Origin: Xenorhabdus anantnagensis
GTDB lineage: Bacteria; Pseudomonadota; Gammaproteobacteria; Enterobacterales; Enterobacteriaceae
Length of the DNA: 64,000 nt
Assembly: GCF_028598555.1 (NCBI RefSeq)
Contig: NZ_JAQRFN010000010.1
Location: 62,001 to 126,000, forward strand
Direction: 5' to 3'
Positions 37,183-46,200 of this stretch are shown here, one piece after another. A model generated the notes under the pieces. That model saw only the letters and a program-made list of their open reading frames with translations, had not been told where the DNA came from and searched no databases. The position numbers and the translations under genes are program-made. The stretch's first letter is position 1. The number at the start of each line of letters is the position of its first letter.

Positions 37183-38520
37183 TTATTCCTTAAAATCGTT
37201 CGCCTCCAACTCGTGTCGTGCCAACAACTTATAAAACTCTGTCCGGTTACGTCCTGCCATGCGAGCGGCGTGGGTCACATTACCTTTGGTTATTTGCAAC
37301 AATTTGCGCAGGTAATTCAATTCAAATTGCCCACGGGCTTCCACAAATGTCGGCAAGGCCGTGTTTTCTCCTTCCAATGCCTGAGTAACCAAAGCATCAC
37401 TAATGACTGGAGTCACCGTCAATGCTACACATTGTTCAATAACATTGACCAATTGACGAACATTGCCCGGCCAGCTTGCTGCCATCAGGCATTTCATGGC
37501 GTTAGTAGAAAAACTGCGAACAAAAGGCTTATGGCGTTTGGCTGATTCACGTAACAGGTGATTCGCCAATAGAGGAATATCTTCTGAACGTTCGTTCAAG
37601 GAAGGAATTTTCAAGTTAACAACGTTCAATCGATAATAGAGATCTTCTCGAAATTCATTACGCTGCATTGCTTTAGGCAGGTCACGATGAGTAGCAGAAA
37701 TAATTCTGACATCAATGTCTATATTCCGGTTACTCCCCAAAGGACGAACCTTGCGTTCCTGCAACACTCTCAACAGCTTAACTTGCAACGCCATCGGCAT
37801 ATCACCGATCTCATCAAGGAACAATGTTCCTCCTTGCGCTGCTAAAAATAGCCCTTCCCGGCTACTGACTGCACCCGTAAATGCACCTTTGGCATGACCA
37901 AATAATTCAGATTCAAGCAATTGTTCAGGTAAAGCACCACAGTTAATTGCAATAAAAGGCTTCTTCGCCCGGGGGCTAGCACGATGAATAGCTTGGGCCA
38001 GCACCTCTTTACCGGTTCCACTTTGCCCATTAATCAGAATACTAACGTCAGATAGGGCCACCATCTTTGCCTGCTCCAATAGACGCAACATCAGAGGACT
38101 TCGAGTGACAATCTTCTCGCTCCATTGTCCATCTATAGCTGGTGTTGACAGTTCCAACGCATCATCAATCGCTTTATAAAGTGCATCACGATCAACGGGC
38201 TTAGTCAGAAAACTAAATACACCCTGCTGCGTTGCTGCCACAGCGTCAGGAATAGAACCATGTGCAGTCAGAATAATAACTGGCATACCGGGATGCTGTT
38301 TCTGAATTTCTGCAAACAATGCCATACCATCCATTTCATCCATGCGTAAGTCACTGATCACGATATCTACTTTTTCTTTTGTCAGTATGCGTAGCGCTTC
38401 ATTTCCACTCTCTGCGGTCGTGACACGAAATCCTTCACTGGTCAAACGCATTCCCAATAGTTTTAGTAAGCTAGGATCATCATCAACTAAAAGAAGATGG
38501 GCGGGATTGCGCACTGTCAT
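37183..38520 (-). CDS. glrR: Sigma-54-dependent response regulator GlrR
   Basis: 445 residues. Receiver domain with phospho-Asp in DIVISDLRMDEMDG (about 56). AAA+ domain with GQSGTGKEVLAQAIH (Walker A), the sigma-54 contact loop ELFGHAKGAFTGAV and LFLDEIGDMP (Walker B). C-terminal Fis-type HTH (NVTHAARMAGRNRTEFYKLL). Activates glmY transcription when phosphorylated by GlrK. Three TGTC-N10-GACA sites and a sigma-54 promoter for glmY lie upstream in this window. Confidence 0.96.
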   Translation of the reverse strand: MTVRNPAHLLLVDDDPSLLKLLGMRLTSEGFRVTTAESGNEALRILTKEKVDIVISDLRMDEMDGMALFAEIQKQHPGMPVIILTAHGSIPDAVAATQQGVFSFLTKPVDRDALYKAIDDALELSTPAIDGQWSEKIVTRSPLMLRLLEQAKMVALSDVSILINGQSGTGKEVLAQAIHRASPRAKKPFIAINCGALPEQLLESELFGHAKGAFTGAVSSREGLFLAAQGGTLFLDEIGDMPMALQVKLLRVLQERKVRPLGSNRNIDIDVRIISATHRDLPKAMQRNEFREDLYYRLNVVNLKIPSLNERSEDIPLLANHLLRESAKRHKPFVRSFSTNAMKCLMAASWPGNVRQLVNVIEQCVALTVTPVISDALVTQALEGENTALPTFVEARGQFELNYLRKLLQITKGNVTHAARMAGRNRTEFYKLLARHELEANDFKE

Positions 38521-38522
38521 TA

Positions 38523-39410
38523 TTATTCAGCTCCTTTTTCTTCTGAGGGATTGGCTTTCGCTTTAGCATCCATGTTTGCTGCCGATGGGTCTTTCGGTTT
38601 TGCTTGATTATTCAATGAAGCACCAATATTGGATGAAGTGCCAGTATTTGATGAAGCGCTTGTACTGGATATAATATCCGCGCCATTCACTTGCCCTACT
38701 CCACCTTGAGTGGCAACATTATTTTGTTCTTGTTTGCGGGAGGAAAGTTGGCGTTCAATATCTGTCAGATGTTCTAGTTTGCGGGATATTTCATTAAATT
38801 CACTTTCTAAACGTACCCGCGCTTCTTTCAATCGGTCAATTTTATTCTCGCTGTCAAGCTGAAAGCGCTGGAATTTAGCCTTTTCTTCGGCAAGATTAAT
38901 TTTCAGGTATTGCTGCTCACGCCACAATTGGAGTAATGGTCGCAAAGCAACAGGAAATTGAGCGCTATACTGATTAAAGTTTTCCACAATTCTCTTGCGT
39001 TCAGGCAATCCAGAAGTCGCCCTGCCCATCAAAATGCTTTGTTTAAACACTTGATGCCAATCAGTCGGAGTAACTGGGGTTAAACGTCCCTCCATCTCAC
39101 GAGCTTCTGCCGCAGACAATCGATCCGTGCAATCTATAAATCTCAGCCAATAAAGCCCGTTTCCCATCGCCGATGGTTTCGTTATATCCCAGATTAAATG
39201 ACAATCCTTAAGACGATAATCCGTGACACTTTGTTCAGGCCGGATAGACTGCGTAATCGTCGCTAAATTGCCTGAGCCACTAGTTCCAACACAGCCGGCC
39301 AGTAAACAGGGAACAAACAATAGCAACATAGCACGAAAACGTAGGGTCGAAACATATGCCAGAATAGGCTGCATCTCCGTCATAAAGCGGTAAGTAAACC
39401 TGTTATACAT
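38523..39410 (-). CDS. qseG: Outer membrane lipoprotein QseG
   Basis: Up to 295 residues. Signal with lipobox LLAGC at about 36-40 from the first ATG; the true start is probably one of the Met codons at residues 10 or 13, since the first has no visible ribosome site. A coiled-coil stretch follows at about 175-235 (EEKAKFQRFQLDSENKIDRL), then a Ser/Asn/Ala-rich tail of tandem TSS-N-GAS type repeats. QseG interacts with the GlrK sensor to stimulate glmY expression. Lies between glrK and glrR, with 2 bases to glrR. Confidence 0.9.
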   Translation of the reverse strand: MYNRFTYRFMTEMQPILAYVSTLRFRAMLLLFVPCLLAGCVGTSGSGNLATITQSIRPEQSVTDYRLKDCHLIWDITKPSAMGNGLYWLRFIDCTDRLSAAEAREMEGRLTPVTPTDWHQVFKQSILMGRATSGLPERKRIVENFNQYSAQFPVALRPLLQLWREQQYLKINLAEEKAKFQRFQLDSENKIDRLKEARVRLESEFNEISRKLEHLTDIERQLSSRKQEQNNVATQGGVGQVNGADIISSTSASSNTGTSSNIGASLNNQAKPKDPSAANMDAKAKANPSEEKGAE

Positions 39411-39416
39411 AATTAT

Positions 39417-40856
39417 TTAGTCATTCTCCGCAGTTAATGGCAGTTCAACCCGAAAACATACGTCAGCAAACTCGGATTCTATCAAGTGGAGTCCTCCCTG
39501 CATCTGTTTAATACAATCTTGCGCGATGCTTAAGCCAAGACCACTTCCTTTAACTGCACCTTTTCGTTGCAGCTTTCCTTGGTAAAATGGCTCAAAAATC
39601 ATGCTTTTTTCTAATTCAGGGATAGGTGTTCCTGTATTGGCAATGTCAATCTGAAGATTTTTACCCACTTGCCGACTAAAAATCCAAATGTTACCGGATT
39701 CAGCTCCATAGTGCACTGCATTGGAATAGAGATTATCAATCACCCGTGTCAATAAATTAGGCTCGACCCAACAATAATCCATATCCATTTGAATTTCTGT
39801 GTGAATATTTTTAATCCGCGCAGGTAATTGGTGTGACAATACGACACCATCCACAATTTCTTTTAAAGAGACAACCTGATGCTCAGCAGGACCATCCGCT
39901 AATTTACGATTATATTCAAGTAATTGTTCAATGAGCCGTTGTAAATGCTTACTACTACTATTCAAGATACTGACAACTTCTTTTTGATCCACCGTCAAAG
40001 GCCCTGCAATTTCATCAGCCAATAACTCCGCCCCTTCACGCATACTTGCCAGAGGTGTTTTCAGTTCATGAGAGATATGACGCAAAAACTCATGACGCTG
40101 AGACTCAAGCCAGGATAAACGCTCACTCAGCCAAATAATGCGCTGAGCCAATGATCTCAATTCCCGAGGCCCTTTAAAGGAGTCAATCTGATTTTCCAAT
40201 GACTGCCCTTCTCCCAGCCGATTGATCATCCGCTCAATACCTTTTACTGGCCCAATGATCATACGCGTAAACAAAGCTATCAAGAAAGCGCTTAACAAGA
40301 ATAAGATAAGGCTTTGCCAACCAAAAAATCGCCCTTTATCAGCGATACTTTTTTGCAGTTGTTCACCACGACTGAAAATAATTTTACGGGTTTCCTGCAC
40401 CATTAAATTATTAGTCTCGGAGAATTCTACAAGTAATTTAAATGAAGTGGGTTCTGGCGAGCCATTCTTACAAGAAATATTGACCAGTCCCGATAATAGC
40501 TTATCAAATTTCTTCGTGTACTCCGCATTAGCCAACACTGCCATCTGGTTGCCTAGCATATTCATGTATTGTCGGTATTGGCGTTGATAAAGCTTTTTCA
40601 GCCGATCATCCCCTAATACGCAGTATTGACGATAACTACGCTCCATCTCAAGGGCTATTCCAACCATCGCTTCGCTACGGTGGGCATCTGACAAAGTTGA
40701 GCTATTAATTTTAGCTGCTTTGGTGCTGAGTTGATCAAGACTTTGATAAGCCTGATAAGCCAGAACTAACAGTGGCAATAACACTAACCAGAAAGCCATT
40801 ACAACTAATTGGCGCAATGAACGTGGAAATAAACGCCATTTTTTCAAAGAAATCAT
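39417..40856 (-). CDS. glrK: Sensor histidine kinase GlrK (QseE)
   Basis: 479 residues. Membrane segments at about 14-36 and 175-197 flank a periplasmic helical domain. A HAMP region follows, then the H box FLRHISHELKTPLASM (phospho-His about 260), N box NLYSNAVHYG and G box KGSGLGLSIAQDC. Senses envelope signals with QseG and phosphorylates GlrR. The gene order glmY-glrK-qseG-glrR is conserved. Confidence 0.96.
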   Translation of the reverse strand: MISLKKWRLFPRSLRQLVVMAFWLVLLPLLVLAYQAYQSLDQLSTKAAKINSSTLSDAHRSEAMVGIALEMERSYRQYCVLGDDRLKKLYQRQYRQYMNMLGNQMAVLANAEYTKKFDKLLSGLVNISCKNGSPEPTSFKLLVEFSETNNLMVQETRKIIFSRGEQLQKSIADKGRFFGWQSLILFLLSAFLIALFTRMIIGPVKGIERMINRLGEGQSLENQIDSFKGPRELRSLAQRIIWLSERLSWLESQRHEFLRHISHELKTPLASMREGAELLADEIAGPLTVDQKEVVSILNSSSKHLQRLIEQLLEYNRKLADGPAEHQVVSLKEIVDGVVLSHQLPARIKNIHTEIQMDMDYCWVEPNLLTRVIDNLYSNAVHYGAESGNIWIFSRQVGKNLQIDIANTGTPIPELEKSMIFEPFYQGKLQRKGAVKGSGLGLSIAQDCIKQMQGGLHLIESEFADVCFRVELPLTAEND

Positions 40857-40924
40857 CTTATAACCTGTTTACATTGAAGCTAACCGACATCAGCCGGAGG
40901 ATAAAGCCTGCCAGATGATAAATG

Positions 40925-41070
40925 CTATATACCCTTCGTCTTTCAAGTTGCCTCTTTGTTGGCAGCGCTCACTCACCCCAGTCACCGTTGTTATGAACAT
41001 AGAGTGATCTATGCTCCCGGGGATTCGCTCCCTGACCGCCGCGACACAGCTTGAAATCCATTAGGTATAG
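40925..41070. repeat. Full-length ERIC element
   Basis: 146 bp with terminal inverted repeats CTATATACCC / GGTATAG, the left core TTCGTCTTTCAAGTTGC, the centre GCTCACTCACCCCAGTCAC and CTCCCGGGGATTCGCTC, and the right core CTTGAAATCCATTAGG. It matches the ERIC/IRU family and is the only complete copy in this window. Between glrK and glmY. Confidence 0.88.
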
Positions 41071-41116
41071 TCACTTTATTCTCTTATTTGAAAATGGTCG
41101 AAAATAAAAATAATAG

Positions 41117-41161
41117 TTGAAAGCAGTGGATAATTGAAAGCAGTAGATAACTGAAAGTTAT
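41117..41161. repeat. 17-bp tandem duplication downstream of glmY
   Basis: TTGAAAGCAGTGGATAA then TTGAAAGCAGTAGATAA (one difference), followed by a partial CTGAAAGTTAT. Confidence 0.75.
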
Positions 41162-41212
41162 GCGGATGCATACATAAAACACGACGGACAGGAATAACCT
41201 GTAATAATGACG

Positions 41213-41243
41213 GCGGGATAGTAACGTTTTTACTATCCCGCCA
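41213..41243 (-). terminator. Strong hairpin downstream of glmY
   Basis: A 13-bp perfect stem GGCGGGATAGTAA / TTACTATCCCGCC (41243-41231, 41225-41213) with a 5-base loop. The minus-strand tail GTCATTATTACAGG is not a clean T run. Probable 3' end of the primary GlmY transcript. Confidence 0.55.
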
Positions 41244-41280
41244 ATGAGGATCCTTCATGCTGCCCAATGAGCATGTAGGT

Positions 41281-41435
41281 GGTGCCTCACTCCACGTGTC
41301 GCCCTGTGTTTGATAAAGCCCGAAGGCGAGTATCATGAAGTTGGACGGTAGGCACCTTACTTCGGCGTCATTCTGGGCTTATGTGGCATGTTTCCACCTG
41401 ATTGTGGGCCTACATAAAAAGTTGAATGAGCAACT
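41281..41435 (-). ncRNA. glmY: Small RNA GlmY
   Basis: On the minus strand the RNA would begin AGTTGCTCATTCAAC at 41435. That stretch pairs with GAATGACGC downstream, as in E. coli GlmY, whose 5' end is AGTGGCTCATTC. It continues AAGGTGCCTAC, whose GGTGCCT pairs with AGGCACC at 41287-41281 to close the second stem; the enclosed part holds ACTCGCCTTCGGGC. The 148-nt processed E. coli form would end near 41288. GlmY binds RapZ and so spares GlmZ, raising GlmS (glucosamine-6-phosphate synthase). It lies upstream of glrK, with a sigma-54 promoter and three GlrR sites. Confidence 0.9.
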
Positions 41436-41446
41436 GCCTATTATTA

Positions 41447-41463
41447 TGCACATTACGTGCCAA
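41447..41463 (-). promoter_or_regulatory. Sigma-54 promoter of glmY
   Basis: On the minus strand TTGGCACGTAATGTGCA has the -24 GG and -12 GC with exactly 10 bases between them, matching TGGCAC-N5-TTGCW. The predicted start at 41435 is 13 bases past the -12 element. Confidence 0.9.
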
Positions 41464-41568
41464 CTTGCAAATAAATTCTTTAACCAGTTGATTTAATGTA
41501 AAATTAATAAAAAAATCAAATTCATTTAATTTTTTTATTAATATTTCCTAATGGTTGATAAGGATTAG

Positions 41569-41681
41569 TGTCGCCTATTTATGACAACTAACCACAGAAA
41601 AATATTTTAATAATAATATCAATTAAATAAATGTCTCTTATTTGAGACATTATAAAATAGTGTTGTCGCAATATAGAGACA
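41569..41681. promoter_or_regulatory. Three GlrR binding sites upstream of glmY
   Basis: Three perfect TGTC-N10-GACA motifs: 41569-41586 (TGTCGCCTATTTATGACA), 41632-41649 (TGTCTCTTATTTGAGACA) and 41664-41681 (TGTCGCAATATAGAGACA). They lie about 130-250 bases upstream of the glmY start, the usual enhancer distance for a sigma-54 activator. The AT-rich stretch 41500-41550 between them and the promoter may hold an IHF site. Confidence 0.88.
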
Positions 41682-41881
41682 CTGCCATAAGATTCATTAG
41701 TAACATCAAATTAACAAGTATTCTCAAATAGGGTCACCGCAGAAAACGGAATTTAAAGCGCTATAGGGGCTTCCCCAAATAGTCAACATCGGTTTGTTTT
41801 TTTCTGGGCGGTTCATCATTGAAGTCAATGCGCTTGTGCCAAAGCTGGAATTAGTGTGACAAAAATTTCGGCGGTTCCGGA
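41682..41881. other. Junction sequence before the exporter pseudogene
   Basis: 200 bases of unplaced sequence between the GlrR sites and the ABC relic. Its base composition is higher in GC at 41800-41880 than its flanks. A minus-strand reading frame of about 55 codons is open through part of it but matches nothing I know. Possibly the remnant of an insertion. Confidence 0.3.
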
Positions 41882-42220
41882 TTAGAACCCCTGTAACGAA
41901 ATCACCTTATCTACTGACGCAATCGTTGTTTCCCTGTATGCAATAATTACACGGGTTATATTCAACGCTTTTATCGCTTGATTAACGTAATTTTCACTTT
42001 CTTTATCTAATGCACTAGTGGCTTCATCCATAATGGCCCCGACAATACTGGTCGTAAACGTGTTTTGTAGTGTCTCTAATGAATTAAGACGGGATTGAAT
42101 ATCTCCGAGCTTACATCTTTCAAAATAATCCAACGGTATTTTTAACAGATATTTGAATAGGCTTGATTGCCATTGTATGTTGATAAATGTTGCTGGGCAA
42201 AAAACATCAATCTTTTCCAT
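41882..42220 (-). pseudogene. Decayed bacteriocin (CvaB-type) ABC exporter
   Basis: 112 residues. Residues about 18-62 (LFKYLLKIPLDYFERCKLGD...SLETLQNTFTTSIV) are the membrane-domain segment typical of C39-peptidase colicin V/microcin exporters. At about 64 the sequence jumps to MDEATSALDKESENYV, i.e. Walker B and D-loop of the ATPase. The C39 peptidase, most of the membrane domain, Walker A and the signature motif are all missing, by an in-frame internal deletion of some 300 codons plus loss of the 5' end. The H-loop His (usually IAHR) is Tyr (IAYRETTI). It cannot be functional. It faces away from the microcin genes at 42564-43128, to whose secretion system it probably belonged. Confidence 0.85.
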
Positions 42221-42483
42221 CTGAAAGGAATATTTTACACCAATCAGTGATTGATATCATGACCTAAATGTTTGGTAAATAAAAATATGATATGACTTGA
42301 GCGACAAATAATTTTTATATATAAATTTAAATAACAAAGGCCAGTAATTCAAATGAGTGCATTGTAAATGAGTAAGTTATTTACCCTGGATTTATTGAAA
42401 AAAGGAATGTGGTATATTCAGCTATTATTAAAGCTCATGAACGTGAGCAGGTGAGAGGGGTTAAAACCTCCCTTGTTATTTAT
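42221..42483. other. Gap between exporter relic and microcin operon
   Basis: AT-rich. On the plus strand a 28-codon frame at 42368 (MSKLFTLDLLKKGMW...) is too short to assign. A small hairpin GCTCATGAACGTGAGC (42433-42448) is followed by a G-rich then C-rich stretch that could pair weakly. No complete gene is seen. Confidence 0.35.
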
Positions 42484-42513
42484 TTGAATTCAAGTATATG
42501 GTTAGGGTGTAAT
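42484..42513 (+). promoter_or_regulatory. Possible sigma-70 promoter of the microcin operon
   Basis: TTGAAT (42484-42489) and TGTAAT (42508-42513) with 18 bases between them, about 50 bases before the immunity gene ATG. Judged by eye only. Confidence 0.3.
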
Positions 42514-42563
42514 TATGATCCACCTCCATATTAAAATGATTGAGAATTAAAGTAAGGGGTTTT

Positions 42564-42863
42564 ATGACATTTTTCTCTTTCGCATCTGATCCTGTTTTCT
42601 TATCGGTTTTGTTATATGTAGTATATATACATAAGCATGTAAAAAAAGATGGTTTTAAAAAACAAATCATAAGTTTGCTGTCAGTATCTTTGTTTGTTTG
42701 TTTAGCTTGCCCGTTAATTAATATTTTTATTTTTTCTAATTATCAAGTGTTTGATGGAATTATAATCTTCTTTATTATGTCAATTATTATATCGATAATT
42801 ATAAATTTTTTCGTTCTTTTTGTTTATAGGAGAAGTAATTATGAAAGATTTATCCCAAAATGA
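42564..42863 (+). CDS. Probable microcin immunity protein (small membrane protein)
   Basis: 99 residues from ATG 42564, preceded by TAAGGGG; a TTG-started extension to 42540 is unlikely. Three membrane segments at about 10-26, 36-58 and 66-88 with basic loops (HKHVKKDGFKK, YRRSNYERF). I recognise no sequence family. Position is the evidence: it is directly upstream of the microcin gene and overlaps it by 23 bases, the same arrangement as immunity genes in the colicin V (cvi-cvaC) and microcin N (mcnI-mcnN) systems. It would protect the cell's own inner membrane target. Confidence 0.7.
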   Translation: MTFFSFASDPVFLSVLLYVVYIHKHVKKDGFKKQIISLLSVSLFVCLACPLINIFIFSNYQVFDGIIIFFIMSIIISIIINFFVLFVYRRSNYERFIPK

Positions 42864-43128
42864 GTTAAGTTTTATTTCTGGCGCTGGAGATGCAGTTGAT
42901 GAAGCCAACAAGAAGTTAATGAAAGACCTTAGTGAAAGTATTGCGTTGGGAGCTGGAGTGGGTGCCATAACAGGAGGGGGGCCTGGAGCTATTGTGGGAG
43001 GTACAGGTGCGGCAGTTAAGACCATAATTAAGGAATCTATAAATCATTTTCCTGTCAATGTTCCAATTCCTAATCTACCAATGTCTCCTTCTTGGACTCG
43101 ACCGCCGCAAAAAATTAAATCTTATTAA
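42841..43128 (+). CDS. Class II microcin precursor, microcin N-like
   Basis: 95 residues from ATG 42841 (AGGAG 8 bases before). The leader MKDLSQNELSFISG/AGD has the layout of double-glycine leaders of class IIa microcins (microcin V MRTLTLNELDSVSGG). Cleavage is likely after Gly14 or Ala15, giving a mature peptide of about 80 residues. This has an amphipathic start, a glycine-zipper core (LGAGVGAITGGGPGAIVGG) and a C-terminal PVNVPIPNLPMSPSW. From memory, microcin N ends in PVNVPIP-KVPMGPSW, and its mature form begins AGDPLAD as here AGDAVDE. No cysteine, so no disulphide. The frame extends to 42820 but the leader fixes the start. Its exporter in this locus is broken. Confidence 0.85.
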   Translation: MKDLSQNELSFISGAGDAVDEANKKLMKDLSESIALGAGVGAITGGGPGAIVGGTGAAVKTIIKESINHFPVNVPIPNLPMSPSWTRPPQKIKSY

Positions 43129-43218
43129 AGCTAAGATGGAGTATACAACAGAGCACATATCCCTTTGCTGAATTACTCCCAGAAAGCTAGGTAGTTTTAT
43201 AAGGTTTATAATAAAAAT

Positions 43219-43247
43219 AAAGGCCCTGATGAATTATCAGGGCCTTT
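43219..43247. terminator. Bidirectional terminator between the microcin gene and purL
   Basis: A 12-bp perfect stem AAAGGCCCTGAT (43219-43230) / ATCAGGGCCTTT (43236-43247) with loop GAATT. A and T runs on both sides let it work for the plus-strand microcin gene and the minus-strand purL. Confidence 0.9.
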
Positions 43248-43291
43248 ATCAATAAAAATTAAATAAAGTAAAATTTAAATAGTTAGAGGAT

Positions 43292-46200
43292 TCAGCCTAA
43301 TTGTTTGCGTGCATTACGGAAAATACGCATCCATGGGCTATCTTCTCCCCATTCTTTAGGATGCCAAGAGTTGCTGACAGTACGGAATACCCTTTCAGGA
43401 TGAGGCATCATCACCGTGACTCTCCCGTCAAGGCTGGTTACAGAGGTAATTCCGTTCACAGAACCATTTGGGTTTACTGGATAGTTTTCCGTCACTGAAC
43501 CGTAATTATCCACAAACCGCAATGCCACTTGCTGATGTTTTTCAAGTTCCATCAAACTCAGGCTATTTCTAAATTCCACCTGCCCTTCGCCATGAGCCAC
43601 TGCTATCGGCAAGCGAGAACCCACCATATCTTTCAAGAATAGTGAAGGGCTGTTAGCGATTTCAACCAAACTAAAGCGGGCTTCATAACGCTCTGAACGG
43701 TTACGGACAAAACGCGGCCAGTGTTCTGTCCCCGGAATCAAGTCATGCAGATTAGATATCATCTGACAACCGTTACACACGCCGAGGGTCAAAGTATCCG
43801 ACCTCGCAAAGAAACCGGCAAAATCATCACGTACCCGTGAATTAAACAGAATGGATTTCGCCCAACCTTCACCCGCACCAAGCACATCCCCATATGAGAA
43901 GCCACCACAAGCAACCAATGTTTGGAATTGATCTAATGTGATACGCCCATCCAATAAGTCACTCATGTGGACGTCCACAGCCTCAAAGCCAGCTCGATGG
44001 AATGCAGCCGCCATCTCAACGTGAGAGTTAACCCCCTGTTCACGCAGTACAGCAACTCGCGGTCGCGCCTGTTTCGAAATATAACAAGCAGCAATATCTT
44101 CTGCGGGATCGAAAGATAATTTCACATTCAGGCCGGGATCATTCACATCCTGTTTTGCTTGATGTTCTTGATCCGCACATTCTGGGTTATCACGCAGACG
44201 CTGCATTTGCCACGTTGTTTCTGCCCACCACAAGCGCAATGTGCTGCGATTCTGACGATAAACTTCCATATTGTCGCTGGATATAACGAAATCATCGCCT
44301 GCCTGAGCTTTCCCCAGATAATGTACGCATCCACTCAGACCACACTCTGCCAACAGATTTTCAACTTGCTCTCTGTCAGTCTCACGAATTTGAATCACTG
44401 CACCCAATTCTTCATTAAACAACGCAGCCAAAATATCTTCATCAAATGCACTGATATCGATATGCAATCCGCAGTGGCCTGCAAAAGCCATTTCAGCCAA
44501 TGTCACCAGCAACCCACCGTCCGAACGGTCATGATAAGCCAGCAATTTTTGTTCCGAAATCAAATGCTGGATCGCATTAAAGAAACCAGCCAATTGCTCG
44601 ACGCTACGAACATCGGCAGTTTTATCTCCAAGTTGACGATAAACTTGCGCCAATGCAGTCCCACCCAGCGCGTTTTGTCCTTTCCCCAGATCGATCAGCA
44701 GCAACGCATTATCATCTTCAATAGACAATTCTGGTGTCACTGTGCGACGCACGTCTTCTACCCGAGCAAACGCACTGATCACCAATGAAAGTGGTGAAGT
44801 CATTTCACGTACTTCCCCGTTTTGGCTCCAGCGTGTTTTCATTGACATCGAGTCCTTGCCAACCGGAATGGTCAATCCCAACGCCGGACATAACTCTTCA
44901 CCCACTGCCTTCACTGCGGCATATAAGCCCGCATCTTCACCGGCATGGCCTGATGCCGACATCCAGTTCGCTGACAATTTCACTCGTTTCAGATCCTGAA
45001 TATAGGCTGAAGCGATATTGGTCAGTGCTTCACCCACCGCCATACGTGCCGATGCTGCAAAATTCAGCAATGCAATGGGTGCACGTTCGCCTATTGACAT
45101 GGCTTCGCCATAATAGCTGTCTAAACTGGCGGTCGTAACAGCACAATCTGCTACTGGGATTTGCCAAGGGCCAACCATTTGATCACGGGCAACCATGCCT
45201 GTTATGGAACGATCGCCAATCGTAATCAGGAATGTTTTTTCAGCAACAGCAGGTAAATGCAAGACGCGTTTTACTGCTTCTGCGAGATCAATGTCCCTGC
45301 GATCCAAATTTTGCCCCTGTGCTTGCAAAACCTGCGCATTTTTCAGCATCTTCGGCGTCTTACCGAGCAACACATCCAACGGCATATTGATTGGCTGATT
45401 ATCAAAATGGTTGTCATTCAGCAGTAAGTGCCGTTCTTCCGTTGCCTCCCCAATAACAGCATAAGGAGCACGTTCACGACGGCATATGTCTTCAAATAGA
45501 GACAACTGTTCTGGTGCTACAGCCAAGACATAACGCTCCTGGGATTCATTGCACCATAATTGCAATGGGCTCATTCCCGGTTCATCATTAAGAATATTGC
45601 GTAACTCAAAGCGCCCACCCCGGCCGCCATCACTGACTAACTCAGGCATGGCATTTGACAAACCGCCAGCCCCTACGTCATGGATAAACAAAATTGGATT
45701 TTTATCACCCAATTGCCAGCAACTATCAATAACTTCCTGACAACGCCGCTCCATCTCCGCATTATCACGCTGTACAGAGGCAAAATCCAAGTCCGCATCC
45801 GATTGACCGGACGTCATTGAAGATGCCGCACCTCCGCCCAAACCGATATTCATGCTTGGCCCGCCCAACACAATTAATTGTGCACCGACCGAGATATCAC
45901 CTTTCTGGACATGCTCTTCACGGATGTTTCCGATTCCCCCTGCCAGCATGATGGGTTTGTGATAACCACGCAATTCTGTACCGTTATGGGAATAGACTTC
46001 TTCTTCATAAGTTCTGAAATACCCAAGCAATGCCGGACGCCCAAATTCATTATTGAACGCAGCACCTCCCAGTGGGCCTTCCAGCATGATATCCAATGCA
46101 CTGACAATCCGATCAGGTTTACCGAAGTCTTCTTCCCATGGCTGTTCAAATCCAGGAATTCTCAAGTTTGAGACCGAAAAACCAACTAATCCGGCTTTGG

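Noticed and set aside
41076-41336. 86-codon minus-strand frame overlapping glmY
   Set aside because: Covers the GlmY RNA 3' half, its hairpin and the 17-bp repeats; RNA structure explains the sequence better than a protein.
41800-41880. GC-richer stretch next to the exporter relic considered as an insertion sequence end
   Set aside because: No terminal inverted repeat, target duplication or transposase fragment could be recognised.
42368-42454. 28-codon plus-strand frame before the microcin operon, considered as a further microcin or regulator
   Set aside because: No double-glycine leader, no ribosome site, too short to support.
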